Assembly (NCBI GenBank): GCA_905147135.1
Contig: LR990061.1
Coordinates: 7,540,026 to 7,604,025 of the forward strand
DNA: 64,000 nt
Source of the DNA: Blastobasis lacticolella
Taxonomy: Eukaryota; Arthropoda; Insecta; Lepidoptera; Blastobasidae
Direction of reading: 5' to 3'
Part shown: in pieces, positions 11,363-22,509 of the stretch
How the letters are laid out: each line of letters starts with the position of its first letter
How positions within the stretch are numbered: the stretch's first letter is position 1
Position numbers and translations under genes: made by a program
The notes under the pieces: generated by a model
Seen by the model: the letters and a program-made list of their open reading frames with translations, nothing else
Told to the model about the DNA's origin: nothing
Database searches by the model: none

Positions 11363-11889
11363 CTTACACACAGTATTAAAGATTACAATTTTCAGTTTAC
11401 AGTTCAAGATTGTGAGACTGGAGCCTAAACTAGACTTTCGTCTGTATCTTAGGTCTCCAGGTCCCAAACATCAAGTAATTTGTCAGTTTTAGATAACATT
11501 AGAGTCCATCAGAATGGCCAGCATGGAGAAAATAAACAAAAAAAAGCAAGCATCGATGGTAACAGTAGCGCTCTTGCAAAATGTCCCTTTCAGTTTCTTT
11601 GTATGTTTTTCACTATCATTTACAGAATTTCTTCTGAAACCACCGAATATTGATACTAACGTAAGTCCTGCGACTTCGATAAATATGTTTTACTTTACTT
11701 ACTTTACTTTAGAATTCGGTTACTACGTTTTGGACCCGTTCCCGTTGTGACATTGACTTTCGGAAAAAACTATAGCCTGTGCTACTCGCTGATAATGTAG
11801 CTTTTGATAGGTGAAAAAATATTGAAAATTGGTAATGTTGTTTTTGAGTTTATCCATTACAAACAAACAATAAAATCTTTTCTCTTTAT
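11363..11889. other. Unassigned intergenic DNA
   Basis: No supported gene or repeat. Confidence 0.4.
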
Positions 11890-12460
11890 AATAATATACA
11901 AATAATAAATTGTTTGGACAAATTCATCGCCTATCTTGCCCCAAAGTAAGCAAAGCAAAGGGTGTTAAATAACTGATAAACTACTTATATACTTTTTTTA
12001 AATACATACTTATTGTACACACTACACCTAGACACGTAACTGAAATTAAAATTCATCATTTCAATGAGGAGTTTTCAAAATGCATCAATAGATGGCGCCT
12101 CCTACAATTCTGGTATTTTTTTTTAAATCTGTTTGAATTTGGCAGTGATATCATGCAGCCATCTAATACTAAACCTAAAAATAAAATAATATAAACATAA
12201 CTTTTAAAGGTTGAACGAAATGTACAAAGACATATTTTTATGAATAGGCACTATGTTCCATTTTATTACAATCTCTAAAATGGTTGAAAACTATTGATAA
12301 ATACAATATTATCCAATACAACGTACCCAGTGTTTATATCCCCTTTGTTAAGAACCTTTTTAAAGCGATTATCAATTACCAAAATTAGCGGGCCGCCATC
12401 TAGTGAGTGGTTAAGAATGCTTTAGATACCTATTAGAAAACTCCTCATTTCTGCTCGTAG
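11890..12460 (-). mobile_element. SINE-A carrying a MITE (12066-12446)
   Basis: A decayed minus-strand SINE-A (11890-12065) is broken inside its catttcaatttctgc motif by a 381-base element whose ends are gaggagttttc and gaaaactcctc. Removing it and one AT restores the SINE-A motif, so the element has a two-base AT duplication. Its interior is non-coding. The SINE continues for only a few bases after 12448. Confidence 0.75.
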
Positions 12461-12469
12461 TCCCTTCCC

Positions 12470-14520
12470 TTAGCTTCAAATATGGCCCGGATAGATCACT
12501 TCCGGAAACCAGCACCATCTTTTAGTATGTTGTTAAGTATGTTATTCTAAATAAAAAACAGCCGGGAGACAATCTCTAAAGTGCTTGGTTCCCCAGCTGT
12601 GACGTTATCTACATGGCCGCCGCCGTGTTTTGAAATTTGCATTTAAAAACGAGTGTATGGCACTTAGAATAATGTGTGGGGTATCAAACTACGCAGAATA
12701 AAGAGTACTACAATATTATTTAAACACACAACCGTGTAAATATAATGGTTTCAGATATACGAGTATATAAGATAATATTCAAAAATTTACAAAAAATAAT
12801 TCCGTTTTAAATTAAAAAAAAACCGATAACTTTAGAGCAAAATAATGTGCTAAGAAAATAAATGCACATTATTAAGCTATACAAAACTATTTTTATAATC
12901 TCAATCGGGTAATAAGGAAGCGAGGTATTGTAATTATTCCATAGCAACGGGCACCATTGGAAGCGCCATACAATTGTTTTAATGAATGACTTTAAATAAA
13001 AAACAATGAGTTTAGGTAATATTTTATGAAATAAACGTATTAACAGCTTCTCTTCTCTAAAATGCTTGGTTCTCCAGTTGTGACGTCATCAAGATGGCCG
13101 CCGCCGCATTTTGAAATTTGCCTTTAAAACAGACTGTATTGCATTTAGAAGTATGTGTGGGGTATCAAATGAAGCAGAATAAAATGTGCTACAATATTCT
13201 GCATACATTCAACTATGTCAAAATTACAGTTTGAGATATATTTTTGTTGATATAACAATTTTGCAAAAAATACATCCGTTTGTCATTTTTAACAACTTTA
13301 CGGGTACCTTTAGAACAAAATAATGTACTAAGATAATAAAAACACATTATTAGGCTATAAAAACATTTTTTATAATTAAATAATAAATAAATATTCGTGG
13401 ACAAAGTCACACACTCTAGCCCCAAACTAAGCAAAGCTTGTACTATGGATGCTAGATAACTGATATACTACTTCAATACTTTTTAAATACATACTTATTA
13501 TACATAGAACTATTATAAATCCGAACTATACTTAATGTAATGTAATACGTTGATTTATTATATATAACATAATAATACGTTTATTTTACATATGAGCGTC
13601 TGTAGCCGGGTGGTTGAGTATCCAACTCGTAAGCGAGAGGTACCGGGTTCGAATCCCGCCACTGAATTTGTAACTTCAATCAACTTCAATCTAATCTGGT
13701 CAGGATCCCCTGGTAGCAGGGTCACGGACGTCAGATGGTAGTTGCTCCACTGTAATTACCTGATCGCTAAATCCTAGATCATAATTAAGGCGGACTCCGG
13801 GACCTCGTTCTCGAGAGCACAACACAACACACACATTAACGCTAAGATTATTTTTATAACACGTTTATTTTACATACCCATTACCTAAACTCATTGCTTT
13901 TTAATTTAAAGTCATTAATTCACACAATTAACTCAAATTAAAACAATCGTATGGCGCTTTAAATGGTGCCCGTTGCTAGGGAAAAATTACAATATCTCGC
14001 TTCTTTATTAACCGATTGTGATTATAAAAATAGTTTTGTATAGCTTAATAAAAACAAAACATCTTGGCGTTAATGTCTCGGTTGTGCTCTTGCGCACGAG
14101 AGCCCGGGGTCCGCCTCGACCATGATCCAGGATTTGGCAGGTAAGGTAATTGTATAGCTTAATAATTTGCCTTTATTTTCTTAGTACATTATTTTGCTCT
14201 GAAGTTATCGGTTAAGTTGTAAGCAAATAAAAACGAAATTATTTTTTGTATAATTTTAATATCATCTTGAATATCTCTGAAATCATCATATACACGGTTG
14301 TGTGTAAGGATAATATTTTAGTACTCTTTATTCTGCGTAGTTTGATACCCCACACATTATTCTAAGTGCAATACACTCGTTTTTAAATGCAACATTCAAA
14401 ACGCGGCGGCGGCCATGTTGATGACGCCGCAGCTGAAGAACCAGGCACTTTTTTATTCAGATTAACATACTTAACTACATACTAAAAGATTATGCTGTTT
14501 TCCGGAAGTGAACCTTTTTT
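12470..14520. mobile_element. Large foldback element with nested SINEs
   Basis: A left arm (12490-13020) recurs in inverted form at 13860-14510, with matching ends (cacttccggaaa.cagc / cttccggaagtg side) and shared blocks such as gtgtggggtatcaaa and atggccgccgccg. A third copy of part of the arm (13030-13380) lies in direct orientation after the left arm. SINE-A (13378-13510) and two SINE-B copies (13594-13855, 14052-14149) inserted later. No transposase frame is visible. Confidence 0.7.
14052..14149 (-). mobile_element. 5'-truncated SINE-B with a 16-base target duplication
   Basis: Only the 3' third of SINE-B is present, on the minus strand. It is flanked on both sides by TTGTATAGCTTAATAA (14036-14051 and 14150-14165). 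Truncation at the head end and a long duplication are signs of target-primed reverse transcription by a LINE. Confidence 0.85.
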
Positions 14521-15208
14521 CAGTTAAGAGTAGGGACTATCGGCCCCGCAAATCGAACCCGGGACTAACAAACGAAAATCATACAAATGATTATTTATGA
14601 GTTTTGAAGGTCAGAAATATTATTTATCTTCGAAACAACACGGAAAAGATCATTACTCATCTCTGCTATTCTAATGAAAGTGTATTACTAAATAGGCTTA
14701 GGGATACTATATACGCCTTCTATTTTGTATTAATAATCGTCGGCGAGGCGTCTAGTCTTTCGAAGAGAAACCTTAAAAGGCGAGACATCCGTATAACGCT
14801 ATTATGTTACGTTCAGGGCATTCAGTATCATATTGTATGTCGAACAGTGTTGTTGCAAAATTATTCACAGCCTTTGCCGAAAATACGTATGGCAATGAAA
14901 CTATTTTAGTGATCAGTACAAAAAAGACTAACGCAAAGAAGACTTATTAAGTTGTTTTTGACAGTTGTGCAAAGTTTGCAACCAAAACAATAAAACATCA
15001 AACTCAAGTCACCAGTGACACGAGTGACTTGTCCTTTGAGTGCGTAGAGGGAGAATAATTTGATTCTTGATCTTAGTATGAGTGTGATACACCGTTGAAA
15101 CCGGTTGAAAAACACCTTCAGTAAACTTGGGAACTTCAGGAGAATTAAGGAAAATCCTTTCCTGATCAAGGAGAAAAGTTGAACAGTTGCGTTTACCTAA
15201 CATTCATA
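14521..15208. other. 5' flank of the GH20 gene
   Basis: Holds the presumed promoter and 5' UTR of the gene that starts at 15209. I see no convincing TATA box or initiator. A 101-codon open frame at 14604-14909 has no recognisable domain and is probably chance. Confidence 0.35.
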
Positions 15209-15535
15209 ATGGCACTACGGTTGTTCCTGAGACTCCGCCACCGTTGGAGAGCATTCAAAATGTATCGACTCCATTGGGTTGTTTTGGTGACATTTTGTCT
15301 GTACGTTCTCTTATTCCGAAAAGGTGATCCCACTACCGATATGGTTCGATTACGGTTTGTAGTAGTCCACTTCGATCTGAAGGGAGCGCCGCCTAAACTG
15401 AGCTACTTGAAATCGCTCCTGCCGATGCTGAAGAGACATGGTGTAAACGCGCTCCTGATGGAGTATGAAGACATGTTTCCCTATGAGGACAGACTGGAGG
15501 ATATCCGTGCTCAAAACTGTTATCGAAAGAAAGAT
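15209..15535 (+). CDS. HEXD: Hexosaminidase D-like GH20 gene, exon 1
   Basis: First coding exon, 109 codons, of a glycoside hydrolase family 20 enzyme of the hexosaminidase D type. These enzymes remove terminal beta-linked N-acetylhexosamine. The start chosen is the first ATG in frame; it is followed by a basic stretch and then a hydrophobic segment at about residues 20-36, which would make a signal anchor. From about residue 46 the sequence fits the start of the HEXD barrel: [10 protein letters not shown] and then [10 protein letters not shown]. The exon ends at GAT|gtaagt in phase 0. Vertebrate HEXD lacks such an anchor as far as I recall, so an internal-membrane location is an inference. 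Exon 2 follows after 351 bases. Confidence 0.85.
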
Positions 15536-15540
15536 GTAAG

Positions 15541-15886
15541 TTGAGGTATGTTGATTATTGAATCGAATTGTACGGGTAGTTTGGCCACGTTCTGCGTAAG
15601 CCCAAGGGATACGACTGCTGGTATCGGGGAAGCGATCACGCGAGACACCCAGGAGGCCATGGCTTAACATCTGCTGAGTCGGATACGAGAGACAATAAAT
15701 AAATAATAAATGACCGTGGAAAAATTCACAAAGCGTCATCTAGCCCCAAAAAAGCAAAGCTTGTAGATACTATGGGTGCTAGCTAACTGATATACTTTTA
15801 AAAACATACTTAATACTATTAAATATTTAATTTCTGTATTCTTAAAATTCTATATAATTTATTGCTTTTCATCCATTGCATTCCAG
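15541..15886. other. GH20 intron 1 with LINE and SINE-A remnants
   Basis: Positions 15590-15690 carry an antisense piece of an RTE-like LINE end (taagcccaagggatacga). Positions 15700-15815 carry a SINE-A body. The acceptor is cattccag at 15886. Confidence 0.6.
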
Positions 15887-16078
15887 CTTCAAAAATTCCT
15901 CAAAGCTGCCTTCGAAAGTGGTTTCGAAATCATTCCTTTGATCCAGACCTTCGGCCATATGGAGTTTGTTCTGAAGCTTGAAGAGTATCGACATCTAAGA
16001 GAGTCTCGTGCACATCCCGATGCTATATGTCCTAGCAGGAATGCGAGTATTGACCTTATAGACGAAATGTTGAATCAG
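15887..16078 (+). CDS. HEXD: Hexosaminidase D-like GH20 gene, exon 2
   Basis: 64 codons, phase 0 at both ends, bordered by cattccag| and |gtatgt. It contains the HEXD signature IIPLIQTFGHMEFVLK, which lies on the substrate side of the TIM barrel, and ends in a helix with IDEMLNQ. The reading frame joins exons 1 and 3 without a break. Intron 2 (16079-17788) contains a LINE fragment at about 16330-16735. Confidence 0.88.
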
Positions 16079-16329
16079 GTATGTTTGTTTCTCTCTTTGC
16101 CTAAAGTATATTCAGAAGGTAACTAATCTACACCATTACCATATCTCTGAACTTAAGTTTAAAAATGGTCTCGGAATTCAAATACATTACGTAAAAGTTA
16201 GGTTCCATATGGAGTACTGTTCCAATCTCTGAAATTATCTTCTCAGTATTAGCTTTTTCTATATGACAGAGTTCAACGTCTGGCGACCCAAATTGTCAAC
16301 GACAAGAGTCTCATCTGCCGGCTTGATTT

Positions 16330-16735
16330 TGATTACCTCATTGTGCATTACTGTATCATCTGGTCTATATCGGGGGGAGGGCTTTCAGGATTTGTTTGGA
16401 CTAATACCAGTGACAGAACTTACCACAATTCAACCAGACGCAAGTTGAAATTCCATCTGTGCCACCTGTATCAGTGGCGATCGACTGCAGTACGATTTTC
16501 ACGAATTTTCCTATCTTGTACGACTACGTTATAGAAAGAGCTTCCTGCAGAAGTGTTTTCAGACCGTCAGGACATTTACACTTTCAAAAAACAAACCTAT
16601 ATATATTATCTCAAAGGTACGCATTCGCGACTCTACGAGTGTTGCGAATGCAATTGGGTGGCGGTGATCACTTTCCATTAGGCGACTCGCTTTCTCATTT
16701 ACCTCTAAAATATAAAAGAATAAAGCATACCATTT
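16330..16735 (+). mobile_element. LINE-C-like 3' fragment in intron 2
   Basis: In shifting frames one reads LFGLIPVTE, WRSTAVRFSR, LPAEVF and TFKK, the order seen in Jockey-type polymerase C-termini, followed by a 3' UTR with ggcggtgatcactttccatt. Stops and frame shifts show it is dead. It lies in the sense orientation inside the host intron. Confidence 0.6.
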
Positions 16736-17788
16736 AAGGATTTTTTTGTTGTGCATACCTATCTAGTCCCTTAGGCCGTTTGTCCACCGACGCCTGTCCA
16801 CATCCACTCGGGGCCGGGTGGGCAGTGGACGGACAGGCAGTCATAGTAAATGAATGTGACACTACCTAATTTAGTAATTCAGATATAGTATACAATTCAT
16901 ACCATTTTGTAATATGACGCCAACCTATACCACTAATACAAACCACTATACACAACTAGGCGTAGGTAAAGTACTAAATAATATTTTTTTAATAGCCTAT
17001 AACAATCGAACCATTAGGAGTACAATATCATAGTAAAAAACGAGAAATAATATTTTCCCCTTCTGGCATTTTAGTGTATATGAAAATTTTATAAGGTGTT
17101 TTACATATATTTTGCAAGACTCTAGTAGCTATATTGCTGGAATTTATTTTTAAATTCTACGACTTTTACTGTGGCAGCAAATCTCGAATAATTGTGGGAA
17201 AAAGTTATTGTTGAAATATGCAGTCTTCCTTTTTCTTCTCTATGTATTGCAATGCCAACAATCGGGACTGCCTTCTTCCACATATTAAGTATACAGTCAA
17301 AAACTAGTCTCTTCGTTTTTAACTAAACACCCTCACCGCCGCCCATAAACTAAATTATCAGAATAAGACACTTTACTGTATAACAGACATCATTATCATA
17401 TCAGCCGCAAGACACTGCTGGACAATTTCCTCAATGTTCCATCTAGCTACAGATATGAAACCCACGCCATTATAATCTAATGTATTTTGATTTTTTATCA
17501 AAATTCAAAATTTCTTTATTGATTAGGACATTGAACTTTTTTTCAAACAAAAAATTTCAATTGTAATACTAATTAATTATATTTCAATTATTTGACATTG
17601 TACTCATAACGTTGACATTCTAATGTAATATGGACTACTTCGTCTGAAATAAATGAATTTTAATTTAATAAAATATCTCTTTTAATCGTCAAAAAGTAGG
17701 GGGATGGATAACAGTGTGTATGTAGTGTGTACATAAACGATGCCCAATTACTATATTTAGTATTTAGCCGTAATAATTTTGTTTCTAG

Positions 17789-17901
17789 GTGATAAAATTC
17801 CACAAGAAAATCGCCGCATTGAAACACATACATATTGGCTGTGATGAAGTCTACTCTATCAACAAGTGCGCCAGCTGCTTACGCCGTAAACAAACGAAAG
17901 A
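17789..17901 (+). CDS. HEXD: Hexosaminidase D-like GH20 gene, exon 3 with catalytic Asp-Glu
   Basis: 37 codons plus two bases, between gtttctag| and GA|gtaaga. It encodes HIHIGCDEVY, the GH20 active-site strand. The adjacent Asp and Glu are the pair that orients the substrate acetamido group and donates the proton in this family. A Cys-x-x-Cys (CASC) follows. The exon ends in phase 2, which fits each of the three downstream terminal exons. Without splicing, the frame stops at once (GAG TAA). The donor is the first base of a perfect hairpin at 17902-17924. Confidence 0.9.
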
Positions 17902-17924
17902 GTAAGAACGAGACCCGTTCTTAC
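17902..17924 (+). promoter_or_regulatory. Hairpin over the exon 3 splice donor
   Basis: The intron begins GTAAGAACG, loop AGACC, then CGTTCTTAC: a perfect nine-pair stem that contains the whole 5' splice site. In the transcript it could hide the donor. A regulatory role is inferred. Confidence 0.5.
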
Positions 17925-17974
17925 TAAATTTAGGCGACGCTTAAGTTAAGCTAAATGATTTAAAATATTCCTAA

Positions 17975-18417
17975 AGCGGGCTACACACCTTTAATTTTAA
18001 ATGCACAGTCTTGACTGTACAGTCGAACTGTTCAGTTAAAACGAATGTGTGTAGGCAAACTTTGCAGTTGAACTGAACTGGAAATCTAATGTAATCGAAA
18101 TTTCATTAGATAAAACAGCATAGTCTAAACGGTGCAGTTAAAATTGTAAGTGTGATGCAAAAACTGCGCAGTTGGTGTGACAATGTAATACACTTTCATA
18201 CTTACTTGCCTTCATATCTTAATTTAACCTTTTACGATTTTAGAAGCAAATTAAATGTGGGTAGGTTACTTCAAACGAATAGAGATTACAACTGAAATAA
18301 ATCTCCTTCCTCCTTCTGACGCGTCGGGTAAAATGTCAACTCATCGTGTGGTTTTAACTTAACGGTTCGACTGTTCAGCTAAAACTCGCAATTAAAACTG
18401 AAGGTCTGTGACCCGCT
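17975..18417. mobile_element. MITE in GH20 intron 3 with TAA target duplication
   Basis: Ends AGCGGGctacacacctt and aaggtctgtgacCCGCT are inverted repeats flanked by TAA on each side. The interior has several palindromes (cagtcgaactgttcag). A three-base TAA/TTA duplication is typical of PIF/Harbinger elements. An outer inverted pair (taggcgacgctt at about 17929 and aagcgtcgccta at about 18512) brackets it. Confidence 0.7.
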
Positions 18418-18535
18418 TAAGTCTCAAGTGAAATCTAAACTCACTTAGCCACTCACTAACACATATTTTTTTACGACTCCTGAAACTTATGAATATCTTA
18501 GGACATTAATAAAAGCGTCGCCTAAGTTTAGTAAA

Positions 18536-19454
18536 ATCAGGCATGAAAAATAAAACTTACAGAGGTATTATCATCTTGTTCATACTGTTCTTTGTGTGTT
18601 TCGTCGCTAATGATAATTGAATAATAAAATTGGACTGGGCGAAAGTGGTCTATGAATAAACAGATTTTCGGTCATTACATGTCTCAGCTACACTCTTGCA
18701 CAAGAAGGCATCAAAATCGGTCCTAGCAGTTCGCGAAAAAACCATTCATTTGTCACATTTCAATTCAATTATTTATTTGTGGTACCCAGGTTATGCATAA
18801 ACAATATAAGATCTCTGCGACCGGCAATCGGCATTAAAATTAAAAACTCAAAATAATATTTGCATGCTATAATGAATGCTTTTTTCTCGAAACTGTCGGG
18901 ACCGATTTGTATGGCGTTTAGTATAAGAATATAGTTAATGACGCTCAACCTATAATCCATAAACATATCGCGGTACACAATTTACCACATTCTCCATAAG
19001 TGCTTAGTAAATATCTCTTTTTTTGTGCCCTTCTTTAGAAGAATTTACCTAATTGAGGGTGCTAATCGTAAATGCTATCCCTACCGTAATCGCTATTTGG
19101 CCATAAGTACACTATTACATATACATAAGTGCCCTGACTGGGCAGACTATCCAGTCATTATAGTTTACCTATATTTTATCTAGGTATACTTCTGTATTTT
19201 ATTTCTTGTTCAAGTTCCGTCACATCCACGTCTAGGGTTCGTTTTTTATTTTGTTCCCTAGATCAGTTCGCAATTTCAATAATTATACAATCGATATTAT
19301 GTATGCCTGTATGTTCCCCATGGACTCCGATAGCGCTGGACCGATTGTGATGAGACTTTCAGGTAATCCTCAGACTATCCAGTGAAGTTGATACCCGTGC
19401 GAAGCCGGAGTGGGTCGCTAGTATTTTAATGATTTTAGTTTATTTATTTTGCAG
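18536..19454. other. GH20 intron 3, distal part
   Basis: Non-coding. From about 19100 it begins the unit that is later repeated (the block with gactgggcagac..tccagtcat). At 19391-19422 it carries a Helitron-like 3' end (cgtgcgaagccgg..gggtcgctagt) about 32 bases before the exon 4a acceptor. Confidence 0.55.
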
Positions 19455-20469
19455 ACAAGTTTTCTTAAGACACGTGAACGTTGTGAGCAATATAGTAGTA
19501 AAGTACAGCCCCTCCACAAAAGTGCTCATCTGGGACGATATGATTCGAAAAGATTTTGAGTGGAGAAAAATGGAAAAAATCAACGTCATACCGGTGTACT
19601 GGGATTACACTGCCAATATCCGTAGCTCCCATTTTGCACTATATCAATATCAGAAACAATTTGAACACATTTGGATAGCATCGGCTTTTAAAGGCGCTGA
19701 TGGAGAAACGAATTCTCTTCCGAATTTAGCGCTCAGATTTCAAAACCATGTGTCCTGGATGAATTTGATAAACCGGTACATATTCGCGGGCAATACGGAC
19801 CGGTATATCTTTCAAGGTATAATTTTAACTGGATGGTCTAGACACAGTCATATGGAGCCGTTGGCCGAGCTATTACCCGTTTCGATTCCAAGCCTGATTC
19901 TTAATCTTCATGTCATACAATATTTTAAAAGGGAAACTTTCTATAAAAGTTTAACGGCAAACTGGACAAACTTTTACAAACAAGAGTTCGCCGAATCATT
20001 TTCGAATGAACTGAAGTGTATGGAAGAAGTGGACTTGGAGCGTTTCGAAAATTTAAAATGCAACTTTCAAGGACAAGATTTATACACTGTCTTAAGTAAA
20101 TGTTTGCAGTATATTCATGAATGTAACGTAGTTTTCGAAGATCAAAAAGCGAGTTTATTTCAAAAGTCTTACTATTTACAAGGAGGCTACCATTATAGAA
20201 ATAAACAAGAGGATTTACAGAACTGGTGCTATAAATCTATAGAAAATCTGATCAAATTGGAAACGTATTTGGAAAACGCCATGTCGTTATATTACGAGAA
20301 AGAAACAATTCTTGAATATATCAGTCTAAAACTTAAATACACAAAGATAAAACTCGCTTCTTTGGTGTTACTTCTGAGGAACAATCTGTCTCAGGAACAG
20401 TGGGCGAGAGGCCCGCTTATTAATGCTTTAGAGGCAAACTTTACTTTAAAATTAAGAAATGTAATTTAG
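19455..20469 (+). CDS. HEXD: GH20 terminal exon, version a
   Basis: 338 codons to a TAG stop, after ttttgcag|. Its first base completes the Glu codon begun in exon 3, so the joined protein is 548 residues. It encodes the C-terminal half of the barrel and the helical tail. The tryptophan-rich strands expected of HEXD are all present: VLIWDDM, VYWDYTANI, ASAFKGADGETN, HVSWMN, GIILTGWSRHSHMEPLAELLP and SIPSL. A helical region follows with FYKSLTANW and coiled segments. The exon is fully open and ends in LKLRNVI. It differs from version b by scattered substitutions, mostly between residues 200 and 280 of the exon. Confidence 0.88.
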
Positions 20470-20522
20470 CAAATAACGGAACAATAAGTTTAGATTTTTG
20501 TACGAAATCATTTTTATTTTTT

Positions 20523-20528
20523 AATAAA
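20523..20528 (+). terminator. Polyadenylation signal after exon 4a
   Basis: AATAAA, 54 bases after the stop of terminal exon a, in a T-rich context. The same signal and context follow exon 4b. Confidence 0.6.
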
Positions 20529-21097
20529 CTAGTAAATTTGTTACCGGCGATTTTTGTACTTAATTTTCCATTTAGTTACAATTTCTTTACTACGTGTTAC
20601 TACCAGGAATATGAATCTGTTTTCATAAGACAATAACTGCCTACTTGTATCAAAAATCGAGAGTACTCTGATTAGCCTTCGAGATTGGTCATACACGATT
20701 ACCTCTACATAAGTGCCTAGACTGGACAGACTGTCCAGTCATAGTGTTTCTAACTTTACTGTATATTATCTCTCGTGAAAGTTCCGTTTCGATTAGCAGC
20801 CGTATTTCATTTTATGCACTAAATCAATTTGCAATTTTAATAATTATAAAATCACATCAATGGAATAGAATATTTTTATTTTCTTAAATATGTAATACCT
20901 ATATATGTGAGACTATGGTGTGTAAGTTCCCCATATATTCCAAAACGGCTTCAGTGTTTCCTATGGACTCCGAAACGACTGGACCGATTGTGATGAAACT
21001 TCGAGGTAATCTTTCGATTATCTAGTACAGTTGATACCCGTGCGAAGCCGGAGCGGGTCGCTAGTAATTTAATAATTTTAGTTTATTTATTTTGCAG

Positions 21098-22112
21098 ACG
21101 AGTTTTCTTAAGACACGTGAACGTTGTGAGCGATATAGTAGTAAAGTACAGTCCCGCCACAAAAGTGCTCATCTGGGACGATATGATTCGAAAACATATT
21201 CAGTGGGAAAAAATGGAAAAAATCAACGTCATACCGGTGTACTGGGATTACACTGCCAATATCCGTAGCTCCCATTTTGCACTATATCAATATCAGAAGC
21301 AATTTGAACACATCTGGATAGCATCGGCTTTTAAAGGCGCTGATGGAGAAACGAATTCTCTTCCGAATTTAGCGCTCAGATTTCAAAACCATGTGTCCTG
21401 GATGAATATGATAAACCGGTACATATTCGCGGGCAATAAGGACCGGTATATATTTCAAGGTATAATTTTAACTGGATGGTCTAGATACAGTCATATGGAG
21501 CCGTTGACCGAGTTATTACCTGTTTCGATTCCAAGCCTGATTCTTAATCTTCATGTCATACAATATTTTAAAAGGGAAACTTTCTATAAAAGTTTAACGG
21601 CAAACTGGACAAACTTTTACAAACAAGAGTTCGCCGAATCATTTTCGAATGAACTGAAGTGTATGGAAGAAGTGGACTTGGAGCGTATCGAAAATTTAAA
21701 ATGCAACTTTCAAGGAGAACATTTATACAATGTCACAAGTAAATGTTTGCAGTATATTCATGAATGTAATGCAGTTTTCGAGGATCAAAAAGCGAGTCTA
21801 TTCCAAAAGTTTTACTATTTGCAAGGAGGCTACCATAATAGAAATAAACAAGAGGATTTACAGAACTGGTGCTATAAAGCCTTAGAAAATCTGTTCAAAT
21901 TAGAAACGGATTTGGAAAACGCTATGTCGTTATATTACGAGAAAGAAACGATTCTTGAATATATTAGTCTAAAACTTAAATACACAAAGATAAAACTCGC
22001 TTCTTTGGTGTTACTTCTGAGGAACAATCTGTCTCAGGAACAGTGGGCGAGAGGCCCGCTTATTAAAGCTTTAGAGGCAAACTTTACTTTAAAATTAAGA
22101 AATGTAATTTAG
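21098..22112 (+). CDS. HEXD: GH20 terminal exon, version b
   Basis: Same length (1015 bases), acceptor and phase as version a, with every conserved motif kept. The first full codon is Arg instead of Gln. Other changes lie near the start (Arg-Lys-His-Ile-Gln for Arg-Lys-Asp-Phe-Glu) and in the helical tail. Its first 870 bases are nearly identical to version c, but its last 150 bases and 3' UTR match version a. It is therefore a mosaic of the other two. It could be an alternative last exon joined to exon 3, or an unused duplicate; nothing in it is broken. Confidence 0.8.
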
Positions 22113-22165
22113 CAAATAACGGAACAATAAGTTTAAATTTTTGTACGAAATCATTCTTATTTTTT

Positions 22166-22171
22166 AATAAA
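22166..22171 (+). terminator. Polyadenylation signal after exon 4b
   Basis: AATAAA, 54 bases after the stop, in the same sequence context as the copy at 20523. Confidence 0.6.
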
Positions 22172-22509
22172 CTAGTAAAGTTGTTACCGGCGATTTTTGT
22201 ACTTAATTTTCCATTTAGTTACAATTTCTTTACTACGTGTTACTACCAGGAATATGAATCTGTTTTCATAAGACAATAACTGCCTACTTGTGTCAAAAAT
22301 CGAGAGCACTCTGACCAGCCTTCGAGATTGGTCATACACGATTACCTCTACATAAGCGCCTAGACTGGACAGACTGTCCAGTCATAGTGTTTCTAACTTT
22401 ACTGTATATTATCTCTCGTGAAAGTTCCGTTTCGATTAGCGGCCGTATTTCATTTTGTGCCCTAAATCAATTTGCAATTTTAATAATTATAAATCATTTC
22501 AATAGAATA

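Noticed and set aside
13596..13670. Possible tRNA gene (plus strand, A and B boxes visible)
   Set aside because: It is the head of a SINE-B copy; the anticodon arm does not pair properly and the tail is the shared SINE tail.
14604..14909. 101-codon open frame upstream of the GH20 gene
   Set aside because: No domain or conserved motif; not in phase with exon 1 through any clear donor.
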